Source of the DNA: Streptomyces cupreus
GTDB lineage: Bacteria > Actinomycetota > Actinomycetes > Streptomycetales > Streptomycetaceae
Length of the DNA: 35,604 bases
Assembly (NCBI RefSeq): GCF_014257025.1
Contig: NZ_JACMSF010000069.1
Location: 1-35,604 of the forward strand
Direction: 5' to 3'
Positions 1-7,203 of this stretch are shown in pieces. The position numbers and the translations under genes are program-made. Every line of letters begins with the position of its first letter. Position 1 is the stretch's first letter. The notes below the pieces were generated by a model, which worked only from the letters and a program-made list of their open reading frames with translations, did no database searches and was not told where the DNA came from.

Positions 1-20
1 CCCTTCCTAGGAGACCTCTC

Positions 21-983
21 ATGACCAACCTGGCCATCGCGGCGAACGAGCTGCGGAAGTCCTACGGCGACAAGACGGTCCTCGACGGCATCGACCTGGC
101 CGTACCGGAAGGCACGGTCTTCTCCCTGCTCGGGCCGAACGGCGCGGGCAAGACCACGGCGGTCAAGATCCTCTCCACGCTGATCTCGGCCGACGGCGGA
201 CAGGCGAGGATCGCCGGGCACGACCTCACCGCCGAGGCCCAGGCGGTACGGGCCGCCATCGGTGTCACCGGCCAGTTCTCCGCCGTGGACGGCCTGATCA
301 CCGGCGAGGAGAACATGCTCCTCATGGCCGACCTGCACCATCTGTCCCGGGCCGAGGGCAGGCGGGTGACCGCCGATCTGCTGGAGCGCTTCGACCTGGT
401 CGAGGCCGCGAAGAAGCCGGCCTCGACCTACTCCGGCGGTATGAAGCGCCGCCTGGACATCGCGATGACGCTGGTCGGCAGCCCGCGGATCATCTTCCTG
501 GACGAGCCGACCACGGGCCTGGACCCACGCTCCCGGCACAACATGTGGCAGATCATCCGGGAGCTGGTCACGGGCGGCGTCACGGTCTTCCTCACCACGC
601 AGTACCTGGAGGAGGCGGATGAACTGGCCGACCGTATCGCGGTGTTGAACGACGGCAAGATCGCCGCGGAGGGAACGGCCGACGAGCTGAAGCGGCAGAT
701 CCCCGGCGGACATGTACGACTCCGCTTCACCGACCCGGCCGCGTACCGCAGCGCAGCGTCCGCGCTGAGCGACACGACCCGCGACGACGAGGTGCTGGCG
801 CTGCAGATCCCGAGCGGCGGCAGCCAGCGCGAGCTGCGCTCGATCCTCGACTGGCTGGACTCGGTCGGGGTCGAGGCGGACGAACTGACGGTGCACACCC
901 CAGACCTGGACGACGTGTTCTTCGCCCTGACCGGCGGCGGCATGGCCAAGGTCCCCAACCAGCCCAAGGAGAACGCCCGATGA
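21..983 (+). CDS. ABC transporter ATP-binding protein, DrrA type
   Basis: This 320-residue cytoplasmic ATPase should energise a two-component drug or lipid exporter together with the permease encoded directly downstream. The Walker A motif GPNGAGKTT lies at about residues 38-46, the Q-loop glutamine near 85, the ABC signature SGGMK at 138-142 and Walker B IIFLDE at 157-162. The C-terminal extension after residue 230 is typical of the daunorubicin-resistance DrrA family. AGGAGA at positions 9-14 precedes the ATG at good spacing. The stop overlaps the permease ATG by 4 bases, so the two are translationally coupled. The substrate cannot be read from the sequence, and no biosynthetic cluster is visible beside it. 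Confidence 0.93.
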   Translation: MTNLAIAANELRKSYGDKTVLDGIDLAVPEGTVFSLLGPNGAGKTTAVKILSTLISADGGQARIAGHDLTAEAQAVRAAIGVTGQFSAVDGLITGEENMLLMADLHHLSRAEGRRVTADLLERFDLVEAAKKPASTYSGGMKRRLDIAMTLVGSPRIIFLDEPTTGLDPRSRHNMWQIIRELVTGGVTVFLTTQYLEEADELADRIAVLNDGKIAAEGTADELKRQIPGGHVRLRFTDPAAYRSAASALSDTTRDDEVLALQIPSGGSQRELRSILDWLDSVGVEADELTVHTPDLDDVFFALTGGGMAKVPNQPKENAR

Positions 984-1771
984 GCGCCCTGACCCTGGCC
1001 GTACGCGACTGCTCGACGATGCTGCGCCGCAACCTGCTGCACGCAAGGCGCTACCCGTCGCTCACCCTGAACCTGCTGCTGACCCCGATCATGCTGTTGC
1101 TGCTCTTCGTGTACATCTTCGGCGACACGATGAGCGCGGGGATCGGGGGCGGCGGTCCGGATCGCTCCGAATACATCGCCTTCGTGGTCCCGGGCCTGCT
1201 GCTGATGACCATCGGCAGCACGACGATCGGTACGGCGGTTTCCGTCTCCAACGACATGACCGAGGGCATCATCGCCCGCTTCCGCACGATGGCGATCCAC
1301 AGAGGTTCGGTGATCATCGGCCATGTGATCGGCAGTGTGCTGCAGGCGATCGTGAGCGTGGTCCTGGTAGGCGCGGTAGCCGTGCTGATCGGCTTCCGCT
1401 CCGCCGACGCAACGGTCCTGGAATGGCTGGCGGCCTTCGGACTCCTCGTCCTCTTCGCCACGGCACTGACCTGGATCGCGGTGGGCATGGGCCTGATCAG
1501 CCCGAACGCGGAGGCGGCAAGCAACAACGCGCTGCCCCTGATCCTCCTGCCCCTCCTGTCCAGCACCTTCGTCCCCCTGGACGCGATGCCGGGCTGGTTC
1601 CAGCCGATCGCCGAGTACCAGCCCTTCACCCCGGCCATCGAAACCCTCCGAGGTCTGCTCCTCGGCACGGAAATCGGCGTCAACGGCTGGCTGGCCCTGA
1701 CCTGGTGCGCGGGTCTGATGGTGCTGGGCTACCGCTGGTCGACGGCAAAGTTCAACGCGGACCCGAAGTGA
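980..1771 (+). CDS. ABC-2 type transporter permease, DrrB type
   Basis: This is the membrane half of the exporter, 263 residues long. It has about six hydrophobic segments: one near residues 30-50, several between 65 and 170, and a final one near 230-250. The layout and the short cytoplasmic N-terminus fit the ABC-2/DrrB family, whose members work as dimers with a DrrA ATPase. The ATG overlaps the stop of the ATPase gene (ATGA), which supports this start and a shared transcript. It is followed by about 90 non-coding bases before a gene of unrelated function, so the exporter is probably a two-gene unit. Confidence 0.92.
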   Translation: MSALTLAVRDCSTMLRRNLLHARRYPSLTLNLLLTPIMLLLLFVYIFGDTMSAGIGGGGPDRSEYIAFVVPGLLLMTIGSTTIGTAVSVSNDMTEGIIARFRTMAIHRGSVIIGHVIGSVLQAIVSVVLVGAVAVLIGFRSADATVLEWLAAFGLLVLFATALTWIAVGMGLISPNAEAASNNALPLILLPLLSSTFVPLDAMPGWFQPIAEYQPFTPAIETLRGLLLGTEIGVNGWLALTWCAGLMVLGYRWSTAKFNADPK

Positions 1772-1862
1772 CACCGCGCCGCTTGACTTCACAAGAGCGT
1801 CGCGCGACATTCGCGACTCTGACACATCGTCAGGATCCCTGGGATGCTGGAGCCGACGTGCC

Positions 1863-3617
1863 ATGACCGCGAAATCGCCCACCCGCAGACGGGTCCTCAC
1901 GACCACCGCCGCCGCGACAGCGGGCCTCGCCCTGTCGCAGCAACGTTCAGCCGCCGCCGACTTGCCCCTCCTCGGCACCTACGACGTCGTAGTAGTCGGC
2001 TCGGGCGCGGCAGGAATGACCGCCGCCCTCACCGCCGCCCGGCAGGGCCTGACCTGTGTGGTCGTAGAGAAGGCGCCCACCTTCGGAGGGTCCGCCGCGC
2101 GATCCGGTGCCGGGATCTGGATCCCGAACAACTCGGTGCTCCTCGCGGCCGGTGTGCCGGACACCCCGGCGAAGGCCGCCGAATACCTCGCCGCTGTCGT
2201 GGGCCCGGACGTTCCGGTCGAGCGGCAGCGGGCCTTCCTCGCCAACGGCCCGGCGATGCTCTCCTTCGTCATGGCGAACAGCCCGCTCCGTTTCCGCTGG
2301 ATGGAGGGCTACAGCGACTACTATCCCGAGCTGCCCGGCGGCCTTCCGAACGGCCGCTCCGTCGAGCCCGACCAGCTCGACGGCAACCTCCTCGGCGCCG
2401 AACTGGCACGTCTGAACCCGCCGTACATGGACGTGCCCGCAGGCATGGTCGTCTTCAGCGCGGACTACAAGTGGCTGGCCCTGGCGGCGGTGAACGCCAA
2501 GGGGGCCGCGGTGGCGGCGGAGTGCCTGGCACGGGGTACGGCGGCTGCCCTGCGCGGGGAGAGGCCGCTGACCATGGGGCAGTCGCTGGCGGCCGGTCTG
2601 CGACTGGGGCTGCGCTCGGCCGGGGTTCCGGTGTGGCTCGACACGCCGCTCACCGACCTGTACGTCGAGGGCGACGCCGTGAGCGGGGCGGTCGTCACCC
2701 GGGACGGCGCCCCGGGCCTCGTCCGGGCCCGCCGTGGCGTGATCGTCGGCTCGGGCGGCTTCGAGCACAACGCGGCGATGCGCGAGCGCTACCAGCGCGG
2801 GCCCATCGGCACGGACTGGACGGTCGGCGCCAAGGAGAACACCGGCGACGGCATCCAGGCCGGGCAGCGGCTCGGTGCCGCCCTCGGCCTCATGGACGAC
2901 GCCTGGTGGGGCCCGGCGATCCCGCTCCCCGGCCAGCCGTACTTCTGCCTGGCCGAACGCACCCTCCCCGGCGGCCTGTTGATCAACGCGGCCGGGGCTC
3001 GGTTCGTCAACGAGGCCGCCCCCTACAGCGACGTCGTCCACACGATGTACGACGTCCACGACACGAGCCCGGCGATCCCGTCCTGGCTGATCGTCGACCA
3101 GCACTACCGGAACCGGTATCTCTTCAAGGACGTTCTGCCGACCCTGCCCTTCCCCTCCGGCTGGTACGACTCCGGCGCCGCGCACAAGGCCTGGACCCTG
3201 GACGCGCTCGCCACCTCGATCGGTGTCCCGGCGACGGCCCTGCGCACCACCGTGGACCGCTTCAACTCCCAGGCGCGGCAAGGCAAGGACCCCGACTTCC
3301 ACCGGGGCGACAGCGCCTACGACCACTACTACACGGATCCGTCCGTCCTCCCCAACTCCTGTCTGGCCCCCCTCTGGCTCCCCCCGTACTACGCCTTCCG
3401 TATCGTCCCCGGCGATCTCGGCACCAAGGGCGGCCTCGTCACGGACGCCCGGGCCCGCGTGCTGCGGGAGGACGGCTCGGTGATCCGGGGCCTGTACGCC
3501 GCCGGAAACGCGAGCGCGGCGGTCATGGGGCACAGCTACGCGGGCGCGGGCTCGACGATCGGCCCCGCGATGACGTTCGGATACATCGCGGCGAGGGACA
3601 TCGCCGGGAGCCGTTAG
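1863..3617 (+). CDS. FAD-binding dehydrogenase, 3-ketosteroid dehydrogenase/fumarate reductase type, with Tat leader
   Basis: This 584-residue flavoprotein has an N-terminal dinucleotide-binding fold: GSGAAG at residues 46-51, with an acidic residue (E69) ending the second strand. The C-terminal FAD-binding segment reads GLYAAGN followed by SYAGAGSTIGPAMTFGY. That Tyr-x3-Gly arrangement followed by Ile-Gly-Pro is characteristic of 3-ketosteroid delta-1-dehydrogenases and their relatives. The N-terminus carries a twin-arginine-like motif (TRRRVL, residues 7-12), a hydrophobic stretch and an AAA-D junction near residue 32, suggesting Tat export of the folded holoenzyme. KstD enzymes are normally cytoplasmic, so the substrate is uncertain. 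It could act on another quinone or ene-type substrate at the cell surface. It stands alone and converges on the methyltransferase gene with 7 bases between the stops. Confidence 0.85.
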   Translation: MTAKSPTRRRVLTTTAAATAGLALSQQRSAAADLPLLGTYDVVVVGSGAAGMTAALTAARQGLTCVVVEKAPTFGGSAARSGAGIWIPNNSVLLAAGVPDTPAKAAEYLAAVVGPDVPVERQRAFLANGPAMLSFVMANSPLRFRWMEGYSDYYPELPGGLPNGRSVEPDQLDGNLLGAELARLNPPYMDVPAGMVVFSADYKWLALAAVNAKGAAVAAECLARGTAAALRGERPLTMGQSLAAGLRLGLRSAGVPVWLDTPLTDLYVEGDAVSGAVVTRDGAPGLVRARRGVIVGSGGFEHNAAMRERYQRGPIGTDWTVGAKENTGDGIQAGQRLGAALGLMDDAWWGPAIPLPGQPYFCLAERTLPGGLLINAAGARFVNEAAPYSDVVHTMYDVHDTSPAIPSWLIVDQHYRNRYLFKDVLPTLPFPSGWYDSGAAHKAWTLDALATSIGVPATALRTTVDRFNSQARQGKDPDFHRGDSAYDHYYTDPSVLPNSCLAPLWLPPYYAFRIVPGDLGTKGGLVTDARARVLREDGSVIRGLYAAGNASAAVMGHSYAGAGSTIGPAMTFGYIAARDIAGSR

Positions 3618-3624
3618 CCGCTGG

Positions 3625-4296
3625 TCAGCCTCGGGCGGCGGGCTTGCGGGCGATCAGGAACGCCTGCGGGGACGTCTCGTCGAGCGCCGGGTCCGGTTCG
3701 CGGACCGTCCGGGAGACGAGGGCGAAGCCGGCCGCCGTCAGCAGGGCGGCCATGTCCTCGGGCCGGCGACGCTGGAAGGTGAGCGCGACCGGGTGACCCC
3801 AGGGCCGGTCGTAATGCCGGTGCTCGTCGCCGGCCTGGAAGGCGACGAACAGGGGCGCGCCGGGCGCCAGGACGCGGTGGAACTCCGCGAAGAGAGCCGG
3901 GAGTTGGTCCACCGGGGTGTGGATGGAGGAGTAGAAGGACAGGGCACCGGCCAGTGTGCCGTCCGGGATGTCCAGCTCCAGCATCGAACCCTGTTCGAAT
4001 CGGAGCCCCGGGTTCTCGCGGCGGGCGATCGTGAGCATCGACTCCGACAGGTCGAGCCCGAACACGTTCAGCCCCAGCGAGGCGAGGCGCCCGGTCGTCC
4101 GGCCGGGACCGCAACCCAGATCGGCCACCAGCCCGTCCCCGCCGACTCCGCTGCCGTCGACGAGTTCGGCGAACACACCCAGCAGGGCCCGCTCCAGCGG
4201 CCTGTTCGCGAGCTCGTCCTGGAAGAGGGCCGCGTAGTCCTCGGCGATGGCGTTGTAGAAGGTGCGGGTGGAGTTCAGGAAGTCGGAGTCGGTCAT
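3625..4296 (-). CDS. class I SAM-dependent methyltransferase
   Basis: This 223-residue cytoplasmic protein has the class I methyltransferase fold. Motif I, DLGCGPG, is at residues 59-65, an acidic residue ending strand 2 is near 82 (LDLS), and the motif III-like region follows with the HRVLAPGA segment typical of the Methyltransf_11/25 families. The methyl acceptor cannot be inferred. ATG at 4294-4296 was chosen because the MTDSDFLNSTRTFYN N-terminus matches the usual cap helix of this family. A longer upstream extension in another frame is a composition artefact. It is monocistronic and convergent with the flavoprotein gene. Confidence 0.88.
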   Translation of the reverse strand: MTDSDFLNSTRTFYNAIAEDYAALFQDELANRPLERALLGVFAELVDGSGVGGDGLVADLGCGPGRTTGRLASLGLNVFGLDLSESMLTIARRENPGLRFEQGSMLELDIPDGTLAGALSFYSSIHTPVDQLPALFAEFHRVLAPGAPLFVAFQAGDEHRHYDRPWGHPVALTFQRRRPEDMAALLTAAGFALVSRTVREPDPALDETSPQAFLIARKPAARG

Positions 4297-4393
4297 GGCC
4301 GGGGACCCTAGCGAAGACGGTGGCTACTCGCCCCACCGGTCCGATGCACATTTCGCTCGGTAGGGCCTTCGGTGCGCGCATCGGCATCGTGCT

Positions 4394-4708
4394 TCACGCG
4401 ACCCCCATCGCCCGCAGCACCGCGGCGACCCCGGCCGCCCCCACGACCACCACGGGGAACGGCGCCCGCCGCCAGGCCAGTACGGCCCCCGCCAGCACCC
4501 CGGTCGGCCGCGCCCACCCCGCGAAATCTCCGCCTTCGGTCAGCGCGCCCGTGGCCAGCAGGGCCACCAGCAGGACGATCGCGCCCGCCGACAGCAACTC
4601 CTGGACACGCGGCGAAAGTTCCACGCGGCCGTGGAGCACCGGCCCCACCAGCCGGAAGGCATACGTTCCGACCGCCAGCGCCAGGATCATGGCCATCGTC
4701 GCGCTCAT
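4394..4708 (-). CDS. azlD: AzlD family branched-chain amino acid exporter subunit
   Basis: This is a small membrane protein of 104 residues with about three to four hydrophobic helices and the family-typical N-terminus (short helix, then TYAFRLVGPVL). It is the small subunit of the AzlCD/BrnFE exporter for branched-chain amino acids and related compounds. The ATG at 4706-4708 overlaps the TGA of azlC by 4 bases, which fixes the start. The open frame continues upstream to 4930, but that part lies inside azlC and is not coding. It looks complete, whereas its partner AzlC is internally shortened, so the pair may not form a working exporter. Confidence 0.85.
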   Translation of the reverse strand: MSATMAMILALAVGTYAFRLVGPVLHGRVELSPRVQELLSAGAIVLLVALLATGALTEGGDFAGWARPTGVLAGAVLAWRRAPFPVVVVGAAGVAAVLRAMGVA

Positions 4709-5055
4709 GCCGTACGCCTCCCGCCGTGCCCGTGTCCGACGAGCCCCGCCAGCGCCACCAGCACCGGCACCCCGGCCGGGACGGCCGGTGTGACCGCCAG
4801 CGCCAGCCCGGCCCCGAGCAGCGCGCACCGCCGTACGGCCGGGTTCTCGCGCAGGGCGGGCAGCACACCGACCGCGCTGAACTGGGCGGAGCCCGCGTAC
4901 ACGACGAGCGACATCACCACCGGCACCCACACGGGCAGCCCGCCGGCCACCGAGATCGCGCCGAAGGAGACGCCGACGACGCCGCTGGCCAGCCAGACGA
5001 GCGCGCTGTCGCGCACCAGGGGTGCCCTCATCGGTGTTCGGAGTGGCGAACGCAT
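4705..5055 (-). pseudogene. azlC: AzlC family exporter subunit with internal in-frame deletion
   Basis: With the ATG at 5053-5055 the product has only 116 residues, while AzlC proteins usually have about 220-250. The N-terminal part (DSALVWLASGVVGVSFG to YAGSAQFSAVGVL) is a normal AzlC start. It jumps directly to a C-terminal-like segment (PALRENPAV... then TPAVPAGVPVLVALAGL). The central region of about 100 residues, including the conserved LN-R-HLP-type stretch, is missing. The junction is near 4861 and the frame is kept. I chose the 5055 start because GGAG lies just upstream and because a promoter-like -35 covers the alternative TTG at 5091. The gene is translationally coupled to azlD. It is either a decayed gene or a shortened variant. 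Confidence 0.6.
5036..5051. promoter_or_regulatory. inverted repeat GTTCG-N6-CGAAC, copy 1 (putative operator)
   Basis: This perfect 5+5 inverted repeat with a 6-base spacer (gagtgg) lies just inside the start of azlC. The same architecture recurs at 5083-5098, 47 bases away. It probably binds the divergently encoded XRE-cupin regulator; that is inference. Confidence 0.5.
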
Positions 5056-5062
5056 GTTCTCC

Positions 5063-5091
5063 AGAATGAACAGGCTAGGCTTGTTCGTCAA
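5063..5091 (-). promoter_or_regulatory. putative azlC promoter
   Basis: On the minus strand TTGACG (5091-5086) and CATTCT (5068-5063) are separated by exactly 17 bases. This fits a principal sigma-factor promoter. The expected transcription start falls at about 5056, next to the azlC ATG, so the transcript may be nearly leaderless. The -35 overlaps the second inverted repeat. Confidence 0.45.
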
Positions 5092-5109
5092 GGCGAACGA
5101 ACGTACTCG
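5081..5109 (+). promoter_or_regulatory. putative promoter of the XRE-cupin gene
   Basis: TTGTTC (5081-5086) and TACTCG (5104-5109) are 17 bases apart. The -10 lacks the final T, so this is a weak call. The -35 overlaps the inverted repeat at 5083-5098, as expected for an autoregulated divergent promoter. Confidence 0.3.
5083..5098. promoter_or_regulatory. inverted repeat GTTCG-N6-CGAAC, copy 2 (putative operator)
   Basis: This is the second perfect GTTCG/CGAAC pair with a 6-base spacer (tcaagg), centred between azlC and the divergent regulator. It overlaps the candidate -35 boxes of both genes. A looser TGTTC-N8-GAACA pair lies between the two copies at 5055-5072. Confidence 0.55.
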
Positions 5110-5135
5110 AAGAGCGAACGGCAGGACGTGAACCC

Positions 5136-5684
5136 ATGAGCGAGCCCCTCACCTGGATCTCCGTCTCGCTGCGGCGTGAGCGTACACGGGCCGGACTGTC
5201 CCTGTCCGAGCTGGCCAAACGGGCCGGGATCGCCAAGTCCACGTTGTCCCAGCTGGAGGCGGGCAGTGGAAATCCCAGCGTGGAGACGCTGTGGGCGCTG
5301 GGGGTGGCGCTCCGGGTGCCGTTCAGCGCGCTGGTGGAGCCGCCCGCGCCGACCGTGCAGGTGATCCGGGCGGGGCAGGGGCCGAGCGTGGCGTCCGAGA
5401 GGGCCGACTACGCGGCCACCCTGCTGTCCGCGAGCCCGCCCGGGGCGCGCCGGGACATCTACCACCTGCGGGCCGAGCCGGGGGCCGTGCGGGAGTCGGA
5501 GCCGCATATCCCGGGCACGGTGGAGCATCTGATCGTGAGCACGGGACGGGTGAAGGCCGGGCCGCTGGGGGAGGCGGTGGAGCTGGACCCCGGGGACTAC
5601 ATGTCGTACCGAGGGGACGTGCCGCACTCGTACGAGGCCCTGGCGCCCGGCACGACGTTCGTGCTCGTCATGCAGCACGTGTAG
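5136..5684 (+). CDS. XRE family transcriptional regulator with C-terminal cupin domain
   Basis: This 182-residue regulator begins with a helix-turn-helix of the XRE/SinR type at about residues 10-65 (LSLSELAKRAGIAKSTLSQLEAG is the recognisable core). A small beta-barrel cupin sensor domain follows at about 100-180, with the motif region HIPGT...ELDPGDYMSYRGDVPHSYEA. Regulators of this build commonly sit divergent from azlCD and respond to a small ligand bound in the cupin. The gene here is divergent from azlC and shares a short intergenic region containing paired GTTCG-N6-CGAAC sites. It probably represses azlCD and itself. The ATG at 5136 is preceded by GCAGGACG. Confidence 0.9.
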   Translation: MSEPLTWISVSLRRERTRAGLSLSELAKRAGIAKSTLSQLEAGSGNPSVETLWALGVALRVPFSALVEPPAPTVQVIRAGQGPSVASERADYAATLLSASPPGARRDIYHLRAEPGAVRESEPHIPGTVEHLIVSTGRVKAGPLGEAVELDPGDYMSYRGDVPHSYEALAPGTTFVLVMQHV

Positions 5685-5709
5685 GCAGACGGACGTACGA
5701 AAAAAGGCA

Positions 5710-5740
5710 GGAGCCCCGACGCCTTACGGCGCGGGGCTCC
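5710..5740 (-). terminator. intrinsic terminator of the cold-shock gene
   Basis: GGAGCCCCG pairs with CGGGGCTCC, and the inner CGCC-TTAC-GGCG extends the stem to 13 pairs, with one unpaired base. Read on the minus strand it is followed by TGCC and a run of six Ts. It therefore terminates the cold-shock transcript; the plus-strand side lacks a T-run but may also stop the regulator transcript. Confidence 0.85.
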
Positions 5741-5797
5741 TTGGGTACTGCTCTCAGGTCCGGATCAGAGACGAGGCTCGTCTCAGACGAGGATCGC

Positions 5798-6001
5798 TCA
5801 GACGGGGGTGACGTTCTCCGCCTGCGGGCCCTTCGGGCCCTGGGTCACGTCGAAGGAGACCTGCTGGTTCTCCTCCAGCGAACGGAAGCCGCTCGCGTTG
5901 ATCGCGGAGTAGTGGACGAAGACGTCGGGGCCGCCGCCCTCCTGGGCGATGAAGCCAAAGCCCTTTTCGGCGTTGAACCACTTAACGGTTCCGGTAGCCA
6001 T
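5798..6001 (-). CDS. CspA-type cold-shock protein
   Basis: This 67-residue single-domain OB-fold nucleic-acid chaperone carries both RNA-binding motifs, KGFGFI at residues 13-18 and VFVHY at 27-31. It keeps the family N-terminus ATGTVKWFN and normal length. It binds single-stranded RNA or DNA in the cytoplasm. A strong ribosome site (AAGGAGGG) lies just before the ATG at 5999-6001. The transcript has a leader of about 150 bases with a strong hairpin, and a clean intrinsic terminator follows the gene. Codon use and composition are normal for the window. Confidence 0.97.
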   Translation of the reverse strand: MATGTVKWFNAEKGFGFIAQEGGGPDVFVHYSAINASGFRSLEENQQVSFDVTQGPKGPQAENVTPV

Positions 6002-6090
6002 AAGCCCTCCTTGGGCCCAAAGGGTTGCCCTGCTCCAGAACCTGCAAGTGTGAGAGCTAATGCCTGCACTGCATACGTCTGAAAACGACT

Positions 6091-6121
6091 AGAGCCCGCG
6101 GTTACATGCTCCGCAGGCTCT
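6091..6121 (-). promoter_or_regulatory. hairpin in the cold-shock mRNA leader
   Basis: On the minus strand AGAGCCTGCGG and CCGCGGGCTCT form an 11-pair stem (one U-G pair) around a 9-base loop. It lies about 90 bases upstream of the start codon and is followed by a U-containing stretch. It could be a thermo-responsive or anti-termination element, as long leaders regulate many csp genes. Confidence 0.5.
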
Positions 6122-6156
6122 GTACTGCAAGGGAAACCAAACTGCAACTTGCGGCG

Positions 6157-6184
6157 AGCCTAGCACGGGGGCAGCCGAAAGCAA
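6157..6184 (-). promoter_or_regulatory. putative promoter of the cold-shock gene
   Basis: On the minus strand TTGCTT (6184-6179) and TAGGCT (6162-6157) are 16 bases apart. The predicted start near 6150 gives a leader of about 150 bases, typical for cold-shock genes. Confidence 0.4.
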
Positions 6185-6286
6185 TAGAGGTCAAGATCAC
6201 GTCACCCGGATGTTTGAAGATCGCGAAAATGGGTTGACGTCGGGGTCGAAGTCTGGAGCGTACCCCATAGGGTCTAGCCTCACGAT

Positions 6287-7135
6287 GTGGACAATTCTCG
6301 CACCCGGCCGCGCGTCGGCCACATCCAGTTCCTGAACTGCCTGCCCCTGTACTGGGGGCTCGCGAGAACGGGCACGCTCCTCGACTTCGAGCTCACCAAG
6401 GACACCCCGGAGAAGCTCAGCGAGCAGCTGGTGCAGGGAGACCTCGACATCGGGCCCATCACCCTGATCGAGTTCCTCAAGAACGCCGACGACCTGGTCG
6501 CCTTCCCCGACATCGCCGTCGGCTGCGACGGACCGGTGATGTCGTGCGTGATCGTCTCGCAGGTCCCGCTGGAGAAGCTGGACGGCGCCCGGGTCGCCCT
6601 CGGCTCGACCTCGCGCACCTCGGTCCGCCTCGCCCAGCTCCTGCTGGCCGAGCGCTACGGCGTCAGCCCCGACTACTACACCTGCCCGCCCGACCTCAGC
6701 CTGATGATGCAGGAGGCGGACGCGGCCGTACTGATCGGCGACGCGGCCCTGCGGGCGAACCTCCTCGACGGCCCGCGCTTCGGCCTGGACGTCTACGACC
6801 TCGGCGCGCTGTGGAAGGAGTGGACCGGCCTGCCGTTCGTCTTCGCGGTCTGGGCCGCCCGCCGCGACTACCTGGAGCGCGAGCCGCTGATCACCCGCAA
6901 GGTCCACGAGGCCTTCCTCGCCTCCCGCAACCTCTCCCTGGAGGAGGTCGGCAAGGTCGCCGAGCAGGCGGCCCGCTGGGAGGCCTTCGACGAGCGGATC
7001 CTGGAGCGCTACTTCACCACCCTCGACTTCCGCTTCGGCGCCCCCCAGCTCGCCGCGGTCGCCGAGTTCGCCCGCCGGGTGGGCCCGACGACGGGCTTCC
7101 CGGCCGACGTGAAGGTCGATCTGCTCCAGCCCTGA
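6287..7135 (+). CDS. mqnA: chorismate dehydratase MqnA (menaquinone biosynthesis, futalosine pathway)
   Basis: This 282-residue cytoplasmic enzyme dehydrates chorismate to 3-[(1-carboxyvinyl)oxy]benzoate, the first step of the futalosine route to menaquinone used by Streptomyces. It has the periplasmic-binding-protein-like fold. The N-terminal GHIQFLNCLPLYWGL segment and the later LGSTSRTSVRLAQ and IGDAALR segments are family landmarks, and the length is normal. The GTG at 6287 has no Shine-Dalgarno sequence before it; TAGGGT at 6268-6273 could be a -10 giving a very short leader, so translation may be leaderless or nearly so. Other mqn genes are not in this window, as is usual for scattered actinobacterial mqn genes. 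Confidence 0.92.
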   Translation: MDNSRTRPRVGHIQFLNCLPLYWGLARTGTLLDFELTKDTPEKLSEQLVQGDLDIGPITLIEFLKNADDLVAFPDIAVGCDGPVMSCVIVSQVPLEKLDGARVALGSTSRTSVRLAQLLLAERYGVSPDYYTCPPDLSLMMQEADAAVLIGDAALRANLLDGPRFGLDVYDLGALWKEWTGLPFVFAVWAARRDYLEREPLITRKVHEAFLASRNLSLEEVGKVAEQAARWEAFDERILERYFTTLDFRFGAPQLAAVAEFARRVGPTTGFPADVKVDLLQP

Positions 7136-7203
7136 GGCCACTCCGGACCTGAGGCCGTAATCTGCAGGGAGCTCTTGGGAGTTCTACGGGGGAGGGGGAC
7201 GCC

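Noticed and set aside
428..1978. Minus-strand open frame of about 516 codons opposite the ABC exporter
   Set aside because: It covers two clear ABC transporter genes on the other strand and has low-complexity Arg/His/Gln/Asp composition; a GC-skew artefact.
6234..6239. TTGACG as -35 of mqnA
   Set aside because: The nearest good -10 (TAGGGT, 6268) is 28 bases away, too far for one promoter. The real start of the mqnA transcript remains open.
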